A stretch of DNA of 52,864 bases from Symploca sp. SIO2C1 (GTDB lineage Bacteria; Cyanobacteriota; Cyanobacteriia; Cyanobacteriales; Coleofasciculaceae): contig JAAHGL010000007.1 in the NCBI GenBank assembly GCA_010692635.1, positions 1 to 52,864 of the forward strand. The letters run 5' to 3'. Of the stretch, positions 10,450-19,212 are shown in pieces. Position 1 is the stretch's first letter; each line of letters opens with the position of its first letter. The position numbers and the translations under genes are program-made. Below the pieces are notes generated by a model that was not told the origin of the DNA, did no database searches, and saw only the letters and a program-made list of their open reading frames with translations.

Positions 10450-11973
10450 TTAAATTCTGGAGTCAATTGATGAGCTTTCTGGTTGCATAGTGGGAGCAAC
10501 GTAATCTTCTTCACCTTCATGATGCTCAGCAAAGGAACCTTTTGGTTCCTTGAGGACGAACCAGCACAGGAACGCTACAACCATAGCAGCGACTCCTAGA
10601 ACTTGGAAGAAAATCCGGTTACCCACATCCCCTTCTGGTAACAAGCTGAAGATCGTCAGGTAAGCTACAGCTCCCACGTTGCCGTAAGCACCAACGTTAC
10701 CAGCAATCTGACCCGTCACCCGACGCTTGATCAGAGGGACAATGGCGAAGGTAGAACCCTCTGCCGCTTGGACAAAGAAGGAGCAAGCCATCGTCAGGAG
10801 AACAGCAGCTGGGAGGAACCAATTACCATTGACACTGCTCATCATGAGATAGCCAATCCCCATACCAGCAGTTAAGATTGCCATCGTGTTCTTGCGGCTA
10901 CCTAGCTTGTCAGAGATTAAGCCACCTCCAGGACGGGATACTAAGTTCATGAAAGCATAACTTGCAGCAATCATCCCGGCAGCCTGTTTACTCAAGCCGA
11001 AGGTGAGTTCAAAGAAGGCAGGTAGCATGGAAACAACTGCTAGTTCAGAGCCGAAGTTGACAATGTAGGTCAACTCTAGGATGGCAACTTGACTAAAGTT
11101 ATAACGCTCTTCGGGAGGATAACGCTTATTTCCTAGTAATAGGTCTTTGTTAACCTGCCAGCAACCGTAAGCTTGGAACAGATACAGACCGACCAAAAAT
11201 GCCCAGACGATGTAGAGTTGAGTTTGGTCGAGGAAACCAACCCCGTTCAAGCGCCAAGCCAAGACGCAAAGAATGCCAATTAGGGGAACATTCATCAGCA
11301 TTAGGAACCAGAAATCTTTCTTAGTCGTGACTTCGATTCCAGAAGTTTTTGCTGGTTTCTGATAAACCTTCCCAGGGGGCGTATCTTGGACGCTAAAGAA
11401 GTAGATCACACCGTAGACAGCTGCAATGATCCCCGTCAGAGCGATCGAAAGGCGCCAGTTAATCAGGGTACCTCCGCTAAAGGTAAGGATGGCGGCAACT
11501 GTAGGTAAGGTAAAGGCGGAAGCCGCTGAACCAAAGTTACCCCAGCCACCGTAGATTCCTTCCGCTAAACCAATATCCTTGGGAGGGAACCATTCAGCTA
11601 CCATGCGGATGCCAATTACAAAACCAGCACCAACAATACTCAATGCTAAACGGCTAATCACCAACTGGCTGAAGTTTTGTGCCAGAGCGAAGGTGATACA
11701 AGGAATTGCCGCATACATTAACAGCAGTGAGTAGGTAATCCTCGGTCCATACTTGTCTAACAGCATACCGATAATAATTCGAGCTGGTACTGTTAGAGCA
11801 ACGTTACAAATAGCGATCGTCCTGAGTTGTCCTATCTCTAGACCAAAGTCTTCTTTCACCGCCGTGGCTAGAGGTGCAAGGTTAAACCAAACCACGAAGG
11901 AGAGAAAGAAGGCAAACCAGGTCATATGTAAGATACGGTATCTACCGTGAAATGACCATAATTCTTTGAGCAT
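10450..11973 (-). CDS. nrtP: NrtP-type nitrate/nitrite permease (MFS, NNP family)
   Basis: A 507-residue polytopic membrane protein with about 12 hydrophobic segments. The NNP signature is clear: FVIGIRMVAEWFPP and GIYGGWGNFGSAASA on one half, ASYAFMNLVSRPGGGLISDK on the other. These glycine-rich and arginine residues line the nitrate path in NarK/NrtP proteins. It imports nitrate and nitrite across the plasma membrane and belongs to the MFS route rather than the NrtABCD ABC route. It is upstream of narB on the same strand. A perfect NtcA box about 177 bases upstream of the start predicts activation under nitrogen limitation. No nirA is adjacent in the window. Confidence 0.95.
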   Translation of the reverse strand: MLKELWSFHGRYRILHMTWFAFFLSFVVWFNLAPLATAVKEDFGLEIGQLRTIAICNVALTVPARIIIGMLLDKYGPRITYSLLLMYAAIPCITFALAQNFSQLVISRLALSIVGAGFVIGIRMVAEWFPPKDIGLAEGIYGGWGNFGSAASAFTLPTVAAILTFSGGTLINWRLSIALTGIIAAVYGVIYFFSVQDTPPGKVYQKPAKTSGIEVTTKKDFWFLMLMNVPLIGILCVLAWRLNGVGFLDQTQLYIVWAFLVGLYLFQAYGCWQVNKDLLLGNKRYPPEERYNFSQVAILELTYIVNFGSELAVVSMLPAFFELTFGLSKQAAGMIAASYAFMNLVSRPGGGLISDKLGSRKNTMAILTAGMGIGYLMMSSVNGNWFLPAAVLLTMACSFFVQAAEGSTFAIVPLIKRRVTGQIAGNVGAYGNVGAVAYLTIFSLLPEGDVGNRIFFQVLGVAAMVVAFLCWFVLKEPKGSFAEHHEGEEDYVAPTMQPESSSIDSRI

Positions 11974-12149
11974 CTGTTCCTTTCCTGAGCGAAAAACTTT
12001 ATCGACGGGAGCTTAACTGGTAGTTAGAGTGGTGAAGATTGGTTGAGGAAAATCATCTGTTGTTAAACAACCAATCTACAAACCAAATCGACCCTTTTTC
12101 GTTAGATTAATTAGCTTAATCAACCAAATTAATAGAGATTATTGACAAA

Positions 12150-12163
12150 GTACAAGTTTTTAC
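12150..12163 (-). promoter_or_regulatory. NtcA-binding site upstream of nrtP-narB
   Basis: GTACAAGTTTTTAC fits the GTA-N8-TAC NtcA consensus exactly, and as a palindrome it reads the same way on both strands. On the minus strand a TAATTT (12126-12131) lies 18 bases downstream as a possible -10 element, slightly closer than the usual spacing of about 22. The resulting transcript would have a leader of roughly 150 bases before nrtP. The box position and target operon agree with known NtcA control of nitrate assimilation. Confidence 0.75.
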
Positions 12164-12609
12164 TTAGTCAATAATTTATTTGTGGATTGCTATTACCTGA
12201 TTGCAGTTACTTTAATTGAATTTAGAGTAATTGCTCAACCAATACAAGCAAACGGTTTAGCTGAATTAAATCTAACTTTATGGCAGACATACTTACACAA
12301 AAATGTTGATTTTCGAGTTAAATTTAGTCGATCTTTTCTTGTCTTCAGTCATAAGAATCGCATCTCTTTCTTGTCTGATTAGTATATTTAGTTACAAAAT
12401 ATTTTTTTATATGAATTTGATGCATATTATCAATGCTTTTTTTGCATGGGATAAGTCATGAGGCATATTCCTGCTTTCTCCCTTCATCAGTAGATAGACG
12501 GACATCAAGGGAGCTATGTTATGAAACGCAAATATTTCTCAAACCCTTACTAATGGCAGATGACGATTATCAACTCATTAAATGTCATCGCAGTCAATAT
12601 TCCTCGGTC
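12164..12609. other. Intergenic region upstream of the nrtP promoter
   Basis: AT-rich sequence lying beyond the NtcA box. Short open frames exist here, but none has a convincing start, composition or recognisable protein. It leads into three consecutive MITE-like elements (12610-12960). Confidence 0.4.
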
Positions 12610-12698
12610 AGGACTTACGCAAAGCCTCTATTTGTAGGGTGTGTTAGCGTAGCGTAACGCACCTTTGACTCTATCTGTGTTGTAGATGCGTAAGTCCT
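12610..12698. mobile_element. MITE-like element with AGGACTTACGCA ends (copy 1)
   Basis: AGGACTTACGCA at 12610-12621 is the exact inverse of TGCGTAAGTCCT at 12687-12698. The interior contains the GTGTGTTAGCGTAGCGTAACGC palindromic motif, which recurs inverted at about 27442. It is 89 bp with no coding capacity. A related 115-bp copy lies at 46065-46179. It is a non-autonomous element by appearance; the source transposase is unknown. Confidence 0.7.
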
Positions 12699-12762
12699 GT
12701 CAGTTAAGAGAAATATATCGGTTAAAAAGCTACGGGAGCTGAAGGAGAGGAATTAGGGCTTA

Positions 12763-12865
12763 TACCAAATCCGCTTTACCAAGGGTCTATTAAAAAAAAT
12801 CAAAGCCTTTGTCTGGAAAAGATTTGGGGATTTTGATAAGTACCCCACAATAACCGGATTTGGTA
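12763..12865. mobile_element. 103-bp MITE with TACCAAATCCG ends and TTA duplication (copy 1)
   Basis: The terminal inverted repeats TACCAAATCCG/CGGATTTGGTA are perfect over 11 bp. TTA flanks both sides (12760-12762 and 12866-12868). The copy at 37955-38057 is 103 bp and differs at one position (CACAA versus CATAA). The right-hand TTA is also the first three bases of the next MITE-like element, so this copy inserted at that element's edge. No protein is encoded. Confidence 0.9.
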
Positions 12866-12960
12866 TTACAGCACTTTGCAGCTTAATGAGGTACATCTTA
12901 CTTCTGCCTCCTGCCTTCAAGCGACAAATTATGTACTTCACTTAGATGAAAACGCTGTAT
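12866..12960. mobile_element. MITE-like element with TTACAGC...GAGGTACA ends (copy 1)
   Basis: The left end reads TTACAGCACTTTGCAGC... then TGAGGTACAT. The right end, reverse complemented, reads (A)TACAGCGTTTTCATC... then TGAAGTACAT, giving imperfect inverted repeats of about 30 bp. A second copy with the same ends lies at 49318-49426. The interior is short and non-coding. Confidence 0.65.
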
Positions 12961-12973
12961 CTGAGCAGTATCA

Positions 12974-14344
12974 TCACCCTAGTGCAAAGATCTGAGGGCG
13001 GTTAGCTCGAATATCAAAGCTGTTGAGGTATTTAACAGGCTGACTAGGATCAAATTGGCGTTTGTCGATAAACACCTCAGCTGGTTCTACCTTCATCCGC
13101 TCACTGGGAAGCTCAATTTTTAATGCCTTGGCAACATCTTCATAGATCTTGACAGGATAAATCTTGTCGATCAGTTTATCCGCATCTTTGGGATACTCCT
13201 GTTGTTCACCCTGACGCCAACGAATTATTTGGGTTAGCAGCCAAACTCCGTGAGAACGCCAGGGATAGTTAGCATGATTGGGTGATTCTAGATAATCAGT
13301 ATCTTGGAAGTGGAATAAGTTGAAGTCAGGAATTGCCACAAGTCTGTCTTTCCCATCAAAGCCACCGTAGTTATAAGTACCCACAAGAGATCCTCCTATG
13401 GACTTGACATCAGTGTTGAGATACTTTCTTTGGGAAATAATCTTTGTAACTAACGGCTGGTTTTCTACTTGCTCGCAGAACTGGCAAGCTTCTAGTACAG
13501 CAGCAACCAAAGCTCTGGCAGTTTTGGGATTTTCCTTAACCCATGACTCCATAGTTGCCAGCACCTTTCCTGGATGACCCTGCCAAATATCCCGACTAAC
13601 AAAAGCGGTAAATCCAGCTTTTTCCAAAACTGCTTCCAGGTTCCAGGGAGCGGTGACACTATAACTATCTACCATCCCTGCCTGGATTTTATAAATCATT
13701 TGCGAAGGACTAATCTCAATCAACTCGATCTCTTTTTCTGGATTAATCCCCATCGTTGAGAGCCAGTAACGGCAGTTATAGTTATCTATCGAAGAACTTT
13801 CGATCGCAAACTGGGGTGGCTCATCAAATCCTCTGATATATTTTCTGTAAGAGTTGGCAAACTCCTGGAATTGGATGTATTCTGTCGAAGGGCGAATACC
13901 AGCTTTCCAAGCTTTTGGGGAAAGGGTGATACTGCTACCATTAAGGTTGAGTACCATCAAAGAAATCATGGGAACCTTTGTGGAAGCGAGTTGAGCAAGC
14001 ATCGGCATCCCGAATAAGGCAGCGGAGGCATCGAAACGGTTTTCGAGTAAACCCTCCTCAATAGCCTCCCAGTCATTTTGCTTACTGAGACTGACTTTAA
14101 GACCATAGCGTTCAAAAAATCCCTGTTCTTTGGCAATGATTAAGGGAGCACAGTCAATTGTAGGGACAAAACCAATAGTCAGGTCAGTTTTCTCTAATTT
14201 ACCAAAGTCAACCGCTGACTCTTCGCTATCTTTGCCAGAGCCGATGCGGTTTTGCAAATTGAAAAGATTATTTTCGCTACAAGCACTAAAGCTAAATCCA
14301 GCAGTTGCCAGACTGAGGTATTTGAGAAAATGGCGCCGTTCCAT
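12974..14344 (-). CDS. Orphan NrtA/CmpA-like substrate-binding lipoprotein
   Basis: A 456-residue periplasmic binding protein of the nitrate/bicarbonate (NrtA/CmpA, NMT1-like) type. The ATG at 14344 gives MERRHFLKYLSLATAGFSFSAC, a twin-arginine-like signal with the lipobox Cys at residue 22. A GTG six codons upstream is less likely. The mature part starts with LTIGFVPTIDCAPLIIAKEQGFFERYGL, typical of the family, and carries PWRSHGVWLLTQIIRW, also seen in NrtA/CmpA. No permease or ATPase gene is nearby. The setting next to nrtP-narB suggests anion (nitrate, nitrite, bicarbonate or cyanate) binding or sensing. Which ligand cannot be decided by eye; it could serve an ABC system encoded elsewhere. 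Confidence 0.8.
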   Translation of the reverse strand: MERRHFLKYLSLATAGFSFSACSENNLFNLQNRIGSGKDSEESAVDFGKLEKTDLTIGFVPTIDCAPLIIAKEQGFFERYGLKVSLSKQNDWEAIEEGLLENRFDASAALFGMPMLAQLASTKVPMISLMVLNLNGSSITLSPKAWKAGIRPSTEYIQFQEFANSYRKYIRGFDEPPQFAIESSSIDNYNCRYWLSTMGINPEKEIELIEISPSQMIYKIQAGMVDSYSVTAPWNLEAVLEKAGFTAFVSRDIWQGHPGKVLATMESWVKENPKTARALVAAVLEACQFCEQVENQPLVTKIISQRKYLNTDVKSIGGSLVGTYNYGGFDGKDRLVAIPDFNLFHFQDTDYLESPNHANYPWRSHGVWLLTQIIRWRQGEQQEYPKDADKLIDKIYPVKIYEDVAKALKIELPSERMKVEPAEVFIDKRQFDPSQPVKYLNSFDIRANRPQIFALG

Positions 14345-14524
14345 ACTTGAAGTTCCCAACACAACAAACTGTAGATATGATATGGACCTACAAGATCGCT
14401 ATGCTACAGGGAAAAAAGAAAGGGAAAGATAATCATACCATTTGGGTGAATGATTGTTGCCTCCTTTATTACCATTTCATGGTTTTCCTCCGGAGCCCCC
14501 TACCTTCAGAAGGGTAAACGAAAT

Positions 14525-15940
14525 TTACAGTGGCTTTCTAGCAACACCTGCTGGCAAATATTTGTCAATCACTTGGCGGTACTCGCTCTTTTGCTTGACA
14601 CCTCGAAATTCGTCTACTAACTCCTTGTCCTGAAAAAACTGTACAGTCGGTGTGCCAATCACTTGCGCATTCTCAGCAATCTCTTTGTCTTGCTCAATAT
14701 CAATCTCTACAAAGTGAATCTGACCCTCATACTCATCTACCACCTTATCCAACATCGGCTTGAGGATGTGGCAAGGACCGCAGCTGGGGGAGATATACTT
14801 AACCATAAGTAAGCGATCGCTTTCATGGAATAGTTTACGTAAAGCATAGCCTCCGAGATGACGGGTAGCAGTAAGTTGAAAGGTTTCTGCCGTATCAGCT
14901 ACAGGTTTTTCCTCGGTTACCTCTGCCACTGGCTGCTCTGATTCTGGTTGTTGATGATACTCCTGAATTAAGTCTTGAGCAGAAAGCCATCGTTCTGCCA
15001 ACAGAGCTGCCATACAGCCAGTACCAGCAGCTGTTACCGCTTGACGATATTCATGATCTTGGACATCTCCAGCAGCATAGACCCCTTCTACACTGGTTGC
15101 CACTGAATCAGGTTTAGTGACAATGTAACCCACTTCATCCAGTTCTAGTTGCCCTTGGAATAAGGAAGTATTGGGAGTGTGACCAATGGCGTAGAATAGT
15201 CCCCTAGCTGGGATATCCTTCTCTTCACCAGTCTGATTATCCCGGACTTTGACCCCCGTCATCCGCCTATTGTCACCAACTACATCTATTGCTTCTGTGT
15301 TCCAGTGAACGGTGATTTTCGGATTATTCAGCACCCTGTCTTGCATGGTTCTACTGGCTCGCATTACGTCTCGGCGCACCAACATATGTACATGAGAGCC
15401 GTATTTAGTAAGATAGACTGATTCTTCTGCTGCTGAGTCTCCAGCTCCGATTACTACCAAGTCTTTACCTTGGAAAATCGGTGTTGCACCATCACAAATG
15501 GCACAAGCGGAGATACCCCGACTCCAATATTCTGCTTCTCTAGGTAAACCCAATCGTTTCGCCGTGGCACCAGTAGCAATTACAATACTATGGGCTTGGA
15601 CTTCCCGTTCCTGAGAGCGAATAATAAAAGGACGCTGGCTCAAGTCAACAAAGGTGACATCTTCTGTATAGCATTCTGTTCCCCAGCGCTCTGCTTGAGC
15701 TTTCATCTGTTCCATCAGTTGGGGGCCAGTAATCCCGGCGGGAAATCCAGGGAAGTTTTCTACTTCCGTTGTCGTCATTAACTGACCCCCAGGAATGCCT
15801 CCAGCTTGGAAACCCTCAAACATCAGGGGTTTTAAATTCGCTCTAGCTGCATAAATGGCAGCTGTGTAGCCAGCAGGACCAGAACCAATGATTACTATAT
15901 TTTCTATGGTTGAGTTGGACATATTTGTAGATGAACTCAT
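14525..15940 (-). CDS. trxB: NADPH-thioredoxin reductase C (NTR-thioredoxin fusion)
   Basis: A 471-residue fusion. The N-terminal part (about 1-325) is an NADPH-dependent thioredoxin reductase with an FAD motif GSGPAG (19-24), the redox pair CAIC (146-149), a [14 protein letters not shown] site and the C-terminal FAD motif [11 protein letters not shown] charged linker follows, then a thioredoxin domain (about 360-471) with CGPC at 387-390 and the cis-proline segment GTPTVQFF. This is the NTRC architecture of plants and many cyanobacteria. It passes electrons from NADPH to 2-Cys peroxiredoxins and redox-regulated enzymes, independently of ferredoxin. It probably starts at the ATG at 15940 or six codons later. 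It is divergent from the methyltransferase gene. Confidence 0.95.
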   Translation of the reverse strand: MSSSTNMSNSTIENIVIIGSGPAGYTAAIYAARANLKPLMFEGFQAGGIPGGQLMTTTEVENFPGFPAGITGPQLMEQMKAQAERWGTECYTEDVTFVDLSQRPFIIRSQEREVQAHSIVIATGATAKRLGLPREAEYWSRGISACAICDGATPIFQGKDLVVIGAGDSAAEESVYLTKYGSHVHMLVRRDVMRASRTMQDRVLNNPKITVHWNTEAIDVVGDNRRMTGVKVRDNQTGEEKDIPARGLFYAIGHTPNTSLFQGQLELDEVGYIVTKPDSVATSVEGVYAAGDVQDHEYRQAVTAAGTGCMAALLAERWLSAQDLIQEYHQQPESEQPVAEVTEEKPVADTAETFQLTATRHLGGYALRKLFHESDRLLMVKYISPSCGPCHILKPMLDKVVDEYEGQIHFVEIDIEQDKEIAENAQVIGTPTVQFFQDKELVDEFRGVKQKSEYRQVIDKYLPAGVARKPL

Positions 15941-15969
15941 AACGACTACGTTTAACTTATTGTAACCGA

Positions 15970-15986
15970 TTCTGAGAGATGGGCGT
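15970..15986 (+). repeat. 17-bp repeat TTCTGAGAGATGGGCGT (left copy)
   Basis: The 17-mer is repeated exactly at 17375-17391, so the methyltransferase gene (16042-17364) is bracketed by direct copies. It may be a fragment of a dispersed repeat. Confidence 0.8.
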
Positions 15987-16041
15987 GTTTTTGGTGAAAT
16001 TTCTAGCTTAGTATTCCAAAAATCATCATTAAATAGTATTT

Positions 16042-17364
16042 ATGAAAAATCAATCATCTGAGTTAATCGAGAAAATTCGTCAGCAATTTAATTTTGGTCC
16101 CTATCCCAGAATTCCTCTAGAACGCTCCCCAAAAGATGAGCCAACATCTCTTTATCTCCATAATTTAGTAACACCTTATTATTTAAGAAATAAAAAGCTA
16201 ATTCAGACGGAAGACAAACTTATCTTAGATGCTGGGTGTGGTAGTGGCTACAAGTCATTAATACTCGCAGAAGCTAACCCTGGAGCTAAAATTGTTGGTA
16301 TTGATATATCTGAAAAGTCTCTAGATTTGGCACGTCAGCGCCTCAAGCATCATGGGTTTGAAAATGCAGAATTTCATTTACTGTCTATTTATGATTTACC
16401 AAGTCTTGGCTTAGAATTTGACTACATTAATTGTGACGAGCTGCTCTACTTGTTTCCTGAACCAGCTCTTGCCTTAGAGGCAATGAAATCAGTGCTTAAG
16501 CCCCAGGGGATTATTCGCAGCAACCTTCACAGTTCCCATCAAAGAGTCAGCTATTTTCGCGCTCAAAAACTATTCGAGATCATGGGATTGATGGAGGGCA
16601 ATCCCGAGGACATGGAAATTGAAATTGCCTTAGAAACTATGAAGGCTTTGAAGGATGGTGTTGACCTCAAAGCCAAAACTTGGCATACCGGTTATGAAGG
16701 AGAAGATGGTAAACAATCGGTTTTGATGAACTATTTATTCCAAGGGGATAAGGGATACTCAATTTCTGAGTTATTTGCAGCTCTGAGAGCAGCAGATCTG
16801 GAATTTATCAGTATGGTGAATTGGCGGCAATGGGAATTGATCGATTTGTTCAAAGAACCAGATAATTTGCCAGTATTCTGGAGCATGAGCTTGCCAGAAA
16901 TTCCTCTAGAAGAGCGACTGCGTATATTTGAAATTTTACATCCCATTCACCGGCTGTTAGACTTCTGGTGTGGACATCCTGAGCAAACTCAACCCTGGAT
17001 ACCAGTCGCTGACTGGACAACTGCTGACTGGCAAGAAGCCAAGGTACATCTGCATCCACAGCTGAAAACACCAACAGTGAAAGCAGAAATTGTTCGCTGT
17101 GTTACCCAATTAAACTCGTTTGAAATCAGTAAGTATCTGTTGATTCCTGGATGGCAGTCAGTGGTAGATAGTACTATTGCTGCTTGTCTGTTACCTTTAT
17201 TGGAGTCAGCCCAGTCGATGCGATCGCTGGTGGAATTATGGCAGAAATTGTACCCAGTGAACCCAGTAACCTTGGAAGCAATAACGAACGAGGAGGCTAT
17301 AACAATCGTCAGACAAGCACTAACTGGACTTGAAGAGCAGGGATACGTAATGATCGAGCTTTAA
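16042..17364 (+). CDS. SAM-dependent class I methyltransferase with C-terminal regulatory-like domain
   Basis: A 440-residue protein. Residues about 40-170 carry a Rossmann methyltransferase domain: LILDAGCGSGYKSL is motif I, VGIDIS the acidic loop after beta 2, and FDYINCDELLYLF the motif IV region. A mixed alpha C-terminal part (about 290-440) ends in GLEEQGYVMIEL and is similar in style to the methyltransferase regulatory domains of cyanobacterial small-molecule or protein methyltransferases. The substrate is unknown. It is divergently transcribed from NTRC and followed by the DUF6883-DUF4926 pair. Direct 17-bp repeats bracket it, which could reflect past insertion. Confidence 0.8.
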   Translation: MKNQSSELIEKIRQQFNFGPYPRIPLERSPKDEPTSLYLHNLVTPYYLRNKKLIQTEDKLILDAGCGSGYKSLILAEANPGAKIVGIDISEKSLDLARQRLKHHGFENAEFHLLSIYDLPSLGLEFDYINCDELLYLFPEPALALEAMKSVLKPQGIIRSNLHSSHQRVSYFRAQKLFEIMGLMEGNPEDMEIEIALETMKALKDGVDLKAKTWHTGYEGEDGKQSVLMNYLFQGDKGYSISELFAALRAADLEFISMVNWRQWELIDLFKEPDNLPVFWSMSLPEIPLEERLRIFEILHPIHRLLDFWCGHPEQTQPWIPVADWTTADWQEAKVHLHPQLKTPTVKAEIVRCVTQLNSFEISKYLLIPGWQSVVDSTIAACLLPLLESAQSMRSLVELWQKLYPVNPVTLEAITNEEAITIVRQALTGLEEQGYVMIEL

Positions 17365-17374
17365 CTTATACCAT

Positions 17375-17391
17375 TTCTGAGAGATGGGCGT
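17375..17391 (+). repeat. 17-bp repeat TTCTGAGAGATGGGCGT (right copy)
   Basis: Exact match to 15970-15986, starting 11 bases after the methyltransferase stop and just before the DUF6883 gene. Confidence 0.8.
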
Positions 17392-17418
17392 ATATCGGCT
17401 GGGTGTACCATATCAGTA

Positions 17419-17751
17419 ATGAAACTTCCCAATCCAAAAGACACAATTATTGATGAGCAAAAACTGGTGGGATACTGTCTCAATCCAAGTCACCCAGATG
17501 GACAACATAAAGCTCGTGTCTTCAAATCTGCACTGAATTTGGGTATTGAAAATGTGGAAGAACTCAAAGTTGCTCTATTAGAAGCAGTTACAAATAATGA
17601 TGCCGTCGTGGATAGGCGTAATTCCTATGGTCAAAAATATGTAATTGACTTTGCTATGACTTGCAGTAATCAAACTGCAACAATTCGTAGTGTTTGGATG
17701 ATCAGAAATGATGAAAACTTTCCTCGTTTAGTTACATGTTATATACTCTAA
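17419..17751 (+). CDS. DUF6883-like protein
   Basis: A 110-residue protein. The opening LPNPKDTIIDEQKLVGYCLNPSHPDGQHKA matches the recurrent DUF6883 pattern (LPN---I-I---KL--YLL-P-HP-G--KA--F). The C-terminal half (YGQKYVIDF... and IRSVWMIR) is also typical. DUF6883 proteins are usually encoded just upstream of a DUF4926 gene, as here (18-base gap). They also occur as C-terminal domains of larger proteins. Activity is unknown; the pairing resembles a toxin-antitoxin or enzyme-partner arrangement, but that is inference. Confidence 0.75.
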   Translation: MKLPNPKDTIIDEQKLVGYCLNPSHPDGQHKARVFKSALNLGIENVEELKVALLEAVTNNDAVVDRRNSYGQKYVIDFAMTCSNQTATIRSVWMIRNDENFPRLVTCYIL

Positions 17752-17769
17752 CTGCAAGGAGAAAATCTG

Positions 17770-17991
17770 ATGAAATTACTGGATGTAGTTGCGCTTTTAG
17801 AAGACTTACCAGAACTGTACCTTTATCGTGGACAGGTTGGCACAATTCTAGAAGAATACGAACCAGGTATCTTTGAGGTAGAATTTAGCGACACAACAGG
17901 TCGCTCTTATGCCCTGGAAACATTAAAGGAAAATCAATTGATGGTATTGCATCATCAACCATTACAGGACAAAGAACTCTCTTTAGTTTAA
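17770..17991 (+). CDS. DUF4926 protein
   Basis: A 73-residue protein whose KLLDVVALLEDLPE...RGQVGTILE and FEVEFSDTTGRSYALETLK match DUF4926 closely, a small SH3/KOW-like beta-barrel family. AAGGAG lies upstream of the ATG (17756-17763), and the gene starts 18 bases after the DUF6883 stop, so the two are probably one transcript. DUF4926 commonly accompanies DUF6883 or other small proteins and is a candidate antitoxin or binding partner. Direct functional evidence is not visible. Confidence 0.85.
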   Translation: MKLLDVVALLEDLPELYLYRGQVGTILEEYEPGIFEVEFSDTTGRSYALETLKENQLMVLHHQPLQDKELSLV

Positions 17992-18623
17992 CAGAGACGA
18001 TCGACTGTAGGGGCGCAACAACGTGCATTAGTGTCAACTTAAGCTGAAAAGCGCTTGAAGCTGCTATGCGTTAGGCACAAGTCGGTGTAACCCTTATATA
18101 CCAGTCGTTCTGATTTTCGGTTGTAGTTTGGGTTTCTCAAGATAAGAATCCTTTCATAGCAAGCGTTTGAAAGATCGACCCGAACAGCATAATAGGCATT
18201 TCAGCGACTTTTGCGTAATGGATAGAGCTGGGGGAGTTGGGGAAGCAAGAGAATGCTCCTGTTGCTGGCTCTTTCTCCTTTTAATCGAGTAGGGTAACGC
18301 CACCCGCTCAGTTTAAGTAGAACGGCTGGGAAACAATCAATTGGCAAGGGTTGTGGCTTAAGTTGGTACGGGTGAGGGATATGTAATGATTGAGCCCTAT
18401 ACTGCTCACAGGTAAAAATTGAACTTATGTCATGCTGAACGGAACGCAGTGGAGTGAAGCATCTCGCCAGATTTTTCTCTCCCAGCTTAGGTTTCCGATT
18501 TGCCTAACTTCGGATGCTCCTCAAAAAATTCCTCAGGCAGGTGATAGAAAACGAATGCTATACGGGTAAGTTAGGTCTAAGAGTTATAGGATAAGCATCC
18601 CAGATCACAAGGAAAAACCTCTT
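17992..18623. other. Intergenic region upstream of the pilin gene
   Basis: 632 bases without a supported gene. It contains a TCATGCTGAACG...GAAGCATCT repeat fragment (about 18427-18466), a type also seen at about 49438-49475. It also has a short frame GEGYVMIEP near 18374 that resembles the C-terminus of the methyltransferase (EQGYVMIEL) and may be a paralogue relic. The 3' end must hold the pilin promoter; AAGGA precedes the start. Confidence 0.4.
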
Positions 18624-19196
18624 ATGAAGACCGAACTGCAAGCTAAATACCTTCAATACCTGAACCAGACTAAACAAGATCAAGGTTTCACACTGATTGA
18701 ACTGCTGGTTGTAATCATCATCATTGGTATTCTCTCCGCCATCGCCCTACCTGCCTTCTTGAACCAAGCAAATAAAGCCAAGCAATCAGAAGCCAAAACT
18801 TATGTGGGTTCAATGGTACGAGCTCAGCAAACCCACTACCTGGAGAAAAATTACTTTGCTAACGATGACAAATTTGGTGATTTAGGGCTGGGTATCAAGA
18901 CTGAAACAGCTAACTATAGCTATGTAATTGCACGCGGTGCTACTGCTCCTTTACAAGCCGATAGTAGCGCAGTCACCAACCAAGCACGGCAAAAGGCAGA
19001 GGCGCTCAAGGCTTATATCGGAGGAGTGAATGTAGGTGTAATCGCAGATACTAGTGAGGCAACTACCCTAGGTGTAGTGTGCGAAACTGAGGTTGCTCTG
19101 GTTGTTGATAAAACCTTAAAGGGGCAAGATGAAACTGGTTATACTACCGCTGGACCGACATGCCCGAATAAGTATGTAGATCTGGGTGCTCCATAG
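18624..19196 (+). CDS. pilA: Type IV pilin-like protein
   Basis: A 190-residue prepilin. The leader MKTELQ...KQDQG is cut by PilD-type peptidase after G21, giving F22-T-L-I-E26 followed by the hydrophobic helix LLVVIIIIGILSAIALPAF, with Glu at mature position 5. The globular domain contains QSEAKTYVGSMVRAQQTHYLE, typical of cyanobacterial PilA-like major or minor pilins. Two Cys near the C-terminus (VVCETE and GPTCPNK) could form the D-region disulfide. AAGGA precedes the ATG, and a hairpin terminator follows at 19213. Two glycosyltransferase genes downstream make it a possible glycosylation target. Whether it is the major pilin cannot be said. Confidence 0.9.
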   Translation: MKTELQAKYLQYLNQTKQDQGFTLIELLVVIIIIGILSAIALPAFLNQANKAKQSEAKTYVGSMVRAQQTHYLEKNYFANDDKFGDLGLGIKTETANYSYVIARGATAPLQADSSAVTNQARQKAEALKAYIGGVNVGVIADTSEATTLGVVCETEVALVVDKTLKGQDETGYTTAGPTCPNKYVDLGAP

Positions 19197-19212
19197 ATAT
19201 AAACCGTTGTCT

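Noticed and set aside
12753-12941. Small protein NPVIVGYLSKSPNLFQTK..., repeated at 37852-38205
   Set aside because: The frame is the translation of the 103-bp MITE; the identity comes from the element, not from a gene.
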